From contig MU616589.1 in assembly GCA_025201705.1 (NCBI GenBank), positions 1-12,300 on the forward strand: DNA of 12,300 nucleotides, in the 5' to 3' direction. This document shows positions 8,407 to 12,300 of this stretch, piece by piece. The notes below the pieces were generated by a model. That model searched no databases, was not told where the DNA came from, and saw only the letters and a list, made by a program, of their open reading frames with translations. The position numbers were made by a program, and so were the translations under genes. Each line of letters opens with the position of its first letter. The first letter of the stretch is position 1. This DNA comes from Dissophora ornata. Its lineage: Eukaryota > Mortierellomycota > Mortierellomycetes > Mortierellales > Mortierellaceae.

Positions 8407-9641
8407 AACGGCGGCTATTCTTGTGCAGCGCCACTTGTCTGGGATAACTTGCTTCCGTGCATGGGACATATGGTCTGAGGAGATGTAAACATCAAAGTTG
8501 GCAGCCACAACAGGGTCCTTCATTATGCTGCGCTGCTCAGACAAACAACAGCCAAGAGCGATAGTCTGCGCGCAATCGATATTACCGCCGAGAGCGCACA
8601 GAGCTTCCAGTGGTTCCAAGCCCACACAGCACGCGACGCAACTCGACATGAGCCAGGAATGCATGAAGCCCCTTAATGGGCACCCACATGAAAACTTCGA
8701 AAGGATTGTTTTCTACGATACCTTCAGCAACGGCTTGACCGACAGAGACCCACTGCATGCTGACAGCCGTCGGTGCTTGAAACTGGTCTCTTTGGGGTCA
8801 ATGCTGTGTCAGCGAATTTGCGTGTGGTTTCCTAACCATTCTCCGCCCGCACTGGCTATGGGTCTTTGAAAACCTGCTGTTTCTGCCTTGACCTCTCGGC
8901 GGTTTTCTCAATCTCCTTGGTTTCGACTGAATGTGCTGCAGGTAACGAATGCTTAGTTTACTTTGTTTGCGAGATCAAATGCGCTAGAGAAGTCAATGTG
9001 AGAACTGAAATATTGGGGTTGAATGTACAAAGAGAGGAGAAAAAGGAGCCAATGAGCGAGCCTCCTCCCGCCAAGCCAATGGACAATAATCTGGATTAGC
9101 TGATGGAGTGAATCCCTGTGATCTCTTTGACAGTAGTTGTTGGGAGCTCGAGGGCGGAGCAAGGGAATCGATAAGATAAAGAGAAAGGGCTGGCCAAGAT
9201 TAGCTGGGCACGACGATGAATGGCGCGGCATCGCGATGAGACTCGTAGGGCGGTGCGTAAACAATGGCATGCTCTTGGCTGATCTGTTGTTATTTTTGGC
9301 CCTGAACTCTAATGATCGTAATACACGGGCTGACATACATTTGTATGAATTTACAATACCAGTCGTTATAACATGGAGAGCGCAATGCGGTTCTTAGCGC
9401 ATCATGTTGAGATGAGGCAGTCGGTCGCTGAACAGGGGAGGGAACATCATCATCCGTGTCGTGTTGTGCTTCATCAATCTTCCGATTCCACTTTTTGCGC
9501 TTCAGGGTCTCCATTCCTCTTGTCTGAATCCCTCCCTCCATCCTTTCCGTCATCTCGTTGTCTCCTTAGACTCTCCTCAAGTCTTGCCTAGCACTATCCT
9601 CGGCCAGAAACTCCAGCAGGATTATAGAGAACGTTGCCATC

Positions 9642-11100
9642 ATGGATGCACATGCTCCCATCACCTATTATCAGACCGCCATGCCACCAGCGCATCCGAT
9701 GCCATACCCAAACGGACGAGTCTCGCTAGGCGTTGGGACCCTGACACCAATGACGATGGATTCAATGGGCGCAAATGGTGCTGCCTATTCAAGCCAAGGT
9801 CATGACTCAGGCTACAGTGCAGGCCATTATCACTCCGTGTCATCAGCGCCAGCACCACTGCATCAGCAATATCAGCAGCAGCCAACAGCACAAATACATG
9901 TACAGCAGCAGCAGCAACAGCAGTACATGCCCCTGCAAGGCATGGTAACGACACTCCCACAGAGCCAACCACAACCCCACCAACAACCACATATGTTGCA
10001 CCAAGTCCAGCCAATACAGTCGATTACGACCCCCCAGCATACTATCTCCCATTCGCATTCTTACACACAGCCTCCGCATCAGTCAAACGCACAACCATCG
10101 TATTTGCAGCAATCGCAGCAACAGGCGCAACTTCAGCAGCAGTTGCAGCAGCAGCAGCAGCAGCAGCAGATTCAACAGCAGCACCTGCAGCACCACATTC
10201 AGGCGCAACAGGCCCAGCAACGCCAGCAGACCCTTGGCTCTACTGCCGTCACGTCCCATCCCACACACCCGGTTCAGGTGCAAATGCAGCCCAATGTTCA
10301 TCAGCAAGCACATCACCGCCAGCCGGTGAAACCGCAAACTCAACAACAAAAACAACAGCACTATCAGCAGCAGCAGCAGCGCGACCATGCACGAGATCAT
10401 AGGAATGGCCAGTCTAATTCTGCTGCTATGGAGCTCGTCATCAATCCCCAAACCAGCACTCTCCAATTGGCAGAGTTCGCATCTGTGATGGTCTATACCC
10501 TTTGGCACACACGGCCGAACATCAATGGCGCTTCCAGTAATGCTTACAATGTTGTTCCTCATCGGATAAGCGTACCGCCATCTGCAGGGCCTGCATTCAG
10601 GAAGTTTTGTTTGAAGGTAAGAACGACCTTGCGTTCGAACCCTTAAATCATCCAGGGCGTACAAGATGATCTTGCTGGCTTTACGTTTATTTTGCTCTCT
10701 ACATACTATCGCTATCCTAATATTGACCTTGTACAACGCACACTAGGTTTTATCCGCAACACAGCTGTCTTCTTCGGTCATCCTCCTCTCCTTAAAGTAC
10801 ATTCAGAAGCTCTTGAAGAACAACCCATCGATACATGGACAACAAGGATCGGAATTCCGCCTATTCACAGTGTCACTAATGCTAGCCAACAAATTTTTGG
10901 ATGACAACACTTTCACAAACAAAACGTGGTCTGAGGTCACCGGAATCAGCGTGAAGGAGATCAACGTGATGGAGATGGAGTTTTTAAACCAGGTACAATT
11001 CAGTCTATTCGTAAGCGAAAACGAATATCTGGATTGGCTGCACAGTCTCGAGACGTGGCTCAAGCAACAGGGACAAGGACAGACGCAGGGCTCCAATTAG
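9642..11100 (+). CDS. CLG1: Clg1-like Pho85-type cyclin with glutamine-rich N-terminus
   Basis: Regulatory subunit of a Pho85/CDK5-type kinase. Yeast Clg1 binds Pho85, and fungal relatives link nutrient state and cell cycle. Two exons (9642-10616 and 10747-11100) join in phase 0 across a 130-nt intron (GTAAGA donor, TCCTAATATTGAC branch region, CTAG acceptor) to give 442 aa. Residues about 75-250 are rich in Gln, His and Pro, with runs of seven and eight Gln. The conserved part starts near 265. PAFRKFCLKVLSATQLSSSV (317-336) crosses the splice junction, then come LLSLKYIQKL, SEFRLFTVSLMLANKFLDDN (360-379) and TFTNKTWSEVTGISVKEINV (380-399), ending in FLNQVQFSLFVSENEYLDWL. The NKFLDDNTFTNKTWSEVTGI signature is that of fungal Clg1-type cyclins. 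The start at 9642 lies in a good context (GCCATCATGG). The protein ends soon after the cyclin fold with a short Gln/Gly tail. Cyclin family membership is firm; assignment to Clg1 rather than another Pcl-type cyclin is likely. Confidence 0.9.
10146..10169 (+). repeat. Pure (CAG)8 tract coding polyglutamine
   Basis: Eight uninterrupted CAG codons encode Gln 169-176 of the cyclin. Surrounding glutamines use mixed CAG/CAA codons. A pure tract is slippage-prone and likely to vary in length between strains. Confidence 0.9.
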
Positions 11101-11871
11101 TGGAGACAACATGCATGGCACCCTATTCCCTGATTTTCCGGGGAGCCAGCTCACGACCTAATAATATACACGACGCCGCTCATCGCAATCGACAAACCGA
11201 CATCCGATCTCTTTTGCTGCTCTCTATGAACAAGATAATTTTAAATAAATCGACCCTGTTGAAGAATGGACCCATCTCTTCAAGTGCGGCTGCTGGAACA
11301 CACATCAAGACCCGCGTCCACAAAGACCGGTAGACGTATTGCGATCTCAAATACAACTACAACCTCGACGACGACGACAAACGACAGGAAGAGCGGCTTG
11401 ATGATATCTCTGCCTTGTCAGTTTAAGGACGACTCTCGACCTTGCTCTCGCTCATTGCAAATCATACTAGGAGAGGAGGTGCTTAAATGGGACCAGGTCA
11501 GGTTGTTGTAGGGACACTCCACCTTGCTTTTGTAAGGGATGTCACAGTGGAGGCGAGACTAGGGTGCCGATGTGCCGCGGACCGTGGTGGACGAGATGCT
11601 ATGGATCGACTTGGACACGACTGTCAGGTACCCAGCATAGACGACAGCCCACGAAGGCTCACTTATAAGAATTAAAGACTCGTTCCGAATTTATTAAACT
11701 TTCTAAGCTGCTCTTCAACAATTTGCGCCCACTCTGCTTCCCAAACTACCGCCATCCACGAAATCGAAAAGCTCTAAAACGATATCATGCTATCCCAGAG
11801 AGTGTGAGCCTCTTTCAATAACTATCTTCCGGGATTAGGATAGAAAGAGAGTCAATCAAAAATGATCCTGC
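11101..11871. other. 3' flank of CLG1, no gene seen
   Basis: No open frame here resembles a protein. An AATAAA hexamer at 11244-11249 on the plus strand, 144 bp past the stop codon, is a plausible poly(A) signal for CLG1. A short ACG/ACA-rich patch lies at about 11352-11385. The rest up to the tRNA terminator is unassigned. Confidence 0.55.
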
Positions 11872-11876
11872 AAAAA
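11872..11876 (-). terminator. RNA polymerase III poly-T terminator of tRNA-Thr
   Basis: Five consecutive T on the minus strand, starting three bases after the tRNA discriminator base. This is the usual Pol III stop signal. Confidence 0.9.
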
Positions 11877-11879
11877 GAA

Positions 11880-11952
11880 TGCCTCAACCCGGATTTGAAC
11901 CAGGGACCTCTTGTTTACAAGACAAGTGCGCTAACCACTGTGCCATTGAGGC
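11880..11952 (-). tRNA. tRNA-Thr, anticodon UGU
   Basis: The minus strand folds into a full cloverleaf of 72 bases plus discriminator A, with no intron and no encoded CCA. The acceptor stem GCCTCAA/TTGAGGC is perfect. The anticodon stem CTTGT/ACAAG encloses the loop CTTGTAA, giving anticodon TGT (plus-strand 11917-11919), which reads ACA threonine codons. The T stem CCTGG/CCGGG has one G-T pair around TTCAAAT. The D stem GCAC/GCGC carries one A-C mismatch (bases 12 and 23). Internal promoters are clear: A box TGGCACAGTGG (11935-11945) and B box GGTTCAAATCC (11891-11901). A poly-T terminator follows. It appears functional; the D-stem mismatch is the only oddity. Confidence 0.97.
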
Positions 11953-11960
11953 GATTGACC

Positions 11961-11978
11961 AATCATATTTTTATGATT
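11961..11978. repeat. Perfect inverted repeat AATCATA-TTTT-TATGATT upstream of the tRNA
   Basis: Seven-base arms around four T, ending 8 bp before the tRNA's first base on its coding strand. It overlaps a TATA-like stretch and may simply reflect AT-rich composition. Confidence 0.6.
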
Positions 11979-12092
11979 TAGCTGTCACATCTTTTTTCAA
12001 AATGCTCCTTGTACCCATGGATTAATTTCACGTGACAACATAAATATCGGATAATCTACCCCTTAACAATGGGAGAATAAGCTCATTGGCAG

Positions 12093-12169
12093 GGTGGGCG
12101 TCTGGAGGAGAGCGAAGGCTATGGATACATTTGTGAGGATGGTTACTGCCCCTATGGTGGGCGTCTGGA
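12093..12169. repeat. Direct repeat GGTGGGCGTCTGGA, two copies 63 bp apart
   Basis: Exact 14-base copies at 12093-12106 and 12156-12169, each followed by AGA or GGA. They may be part of a longer minisatellite or dispersed repeat that continues to the right of the window. Confidence 0.75.
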
Positions 12170-12300
12170 AGACCACCAAGGCGGGATCTGTCCAGGACCC
12201 ACACTTGACCCACATGACGCGGACCGCGCGTTGCTACAGAGCCTGCTGGGAAAGAGGCACCTGGGAACTATGGAGAGGATGGGGAGGATTGGTTTTTGGT

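Larger units (their letters stand above)
6601..9641. other. 3.0-kb divergent intergenic region between the GTPase and cyclin genes
   Basis: This region must contain both promoters and 5' leaders. The part next to the GTPase gene (about 6600-7090) is purine-rich on the plus strand, so the GTPase leader is pyrimidine-rich. Several open frames of 60-135 codons occur (7727-8131 plus, 8293-8664 minus, 8498-8869 plus, 8953-9336 minus). None has a motif I recognise, and they overlap one another in different frames. Upstream ATGs exist before the cyclin start, for example at 9373. A long leader with upstream ORFs, a noncoding RNA or a small lineage-specific gene is possible, but I cannot support any of them as a feature. 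Confidence 0.6.
11953..12300. other. Unassigned sequence upstream of the tRNA, to the right edge
   Basis: No gene was recognised. The longest open frame (minus, 12028-12213, 61 codons) is anonymous and contains the direct repeat described below. The 50 bp just upstream of the tRNA, seen on its strand, are AT-rich (CATAAAAATATGATT), as expected for a Pol III upstream region. Confidence 0.5.

Noticed and set aside
8953..9336. Minus-strand 127-codon frame
   Set aside because: No recognisable motif, poor composition for a fungal protein, and an overlapping plus frame; no support for a gene.
9661..10079. Minus-strand hydrophobic frames opposite the cyclin N-terminus
   Set aside because: Antisense shadows of the glutamine-rich coding region.
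10083..10736. Minus-strand 217-codon leucine-rich frame
   Set aside because: It is the complement of the CAG/CAA-rich cyclin exon, and its poly-Leu is an artefact of reading CTG repeats.
12000..12045. Solo LTR starting TGTTGTCACG next to the tRNA
   Set aside because: I could not define a matching 3' end or target-site duplication, so it is kept only as a speculative finding.
1..12300. CRISPR arrays, bacterial operons or rRNA genes
   Set aside because: No spaced identical repeats, no bacterial gene organisation and no rRNA sequence were seen; gene structure is eukaryotic throughout.

Overview
The window is nuclear DNA from a fungus. Protein-coding genes are split by many short GT-AG introns, mostly 76-130 nt, with branch-site-like CTAAC/CTGAC/TACTAA motifs before CAG/TAG/AAG acceptors. 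Gene content is fungal: a Gpi3-type GlcNAc transferase, a Rap1/Rsr1 GTPase, a glutamine-rich Clg1-type cyclin and the splicing factor Syf1. High intron density, a short Rap1-like GTPase with Thr61, and long A/T homopolymers point to an early-diverging lineage (a Mortierella-like Mucoromycota fungus is my guess) rather than a yeast. That placement is inference, not something the sequence proves.

Layout, left to right. (1) SYF1 on the minus strand, five exons between 10 and 1864, running off the left edge with about 494 residues present. (2) A 582-bp divergent promoter region, 1865-2446, with a small tandem duplication. (3) GPI3/PIGA on the plus strand, eight exons between 2447 and 4481, complete, 451 aa. 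(4) A convergent 3'-to-3' spacer, 4482-5120, with perfect inverted repeats and two copies of a GGGTGGCGCATG-poly(A) element. (5) A Rap1/Rsr1 small GTPase on the minus strand, three exons between 5121 and 6600, complete, 185 aa, with a 674-nt first intron. (6) A 3.0-kb divergent intergenic region, 6601-9641, with no recognisable gene. (7) A CLG1-like Pho85-type cyclin on the plus strand, two exons between 9642 and 11100, complete, 442 aa, with a long glutamine-rich N-terminus. (8) About 780 bp of 3' flank. (9) A minus-strand tRNA-Thr(UGU), 11880-11952, with its poly-T terminator. (10) 348 bp of unassigned sequence to the right edge.

The four proteins act in different processes: splicing, GPI-anchor synthesis, polarity signalling, and Pho85-type CDK regulation. 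I see no sign that they form a functional cluster or a new system. This looks like an ordinary housekeeping region. The points most worth a second look are the poly(A)-preceded splice acceptor in GPI3, the repeated poly(A)-tailed element in the convergent spacer, the Rap1-like character of the fungal GTPase, and the large empty region upstream of the cyclin gene.
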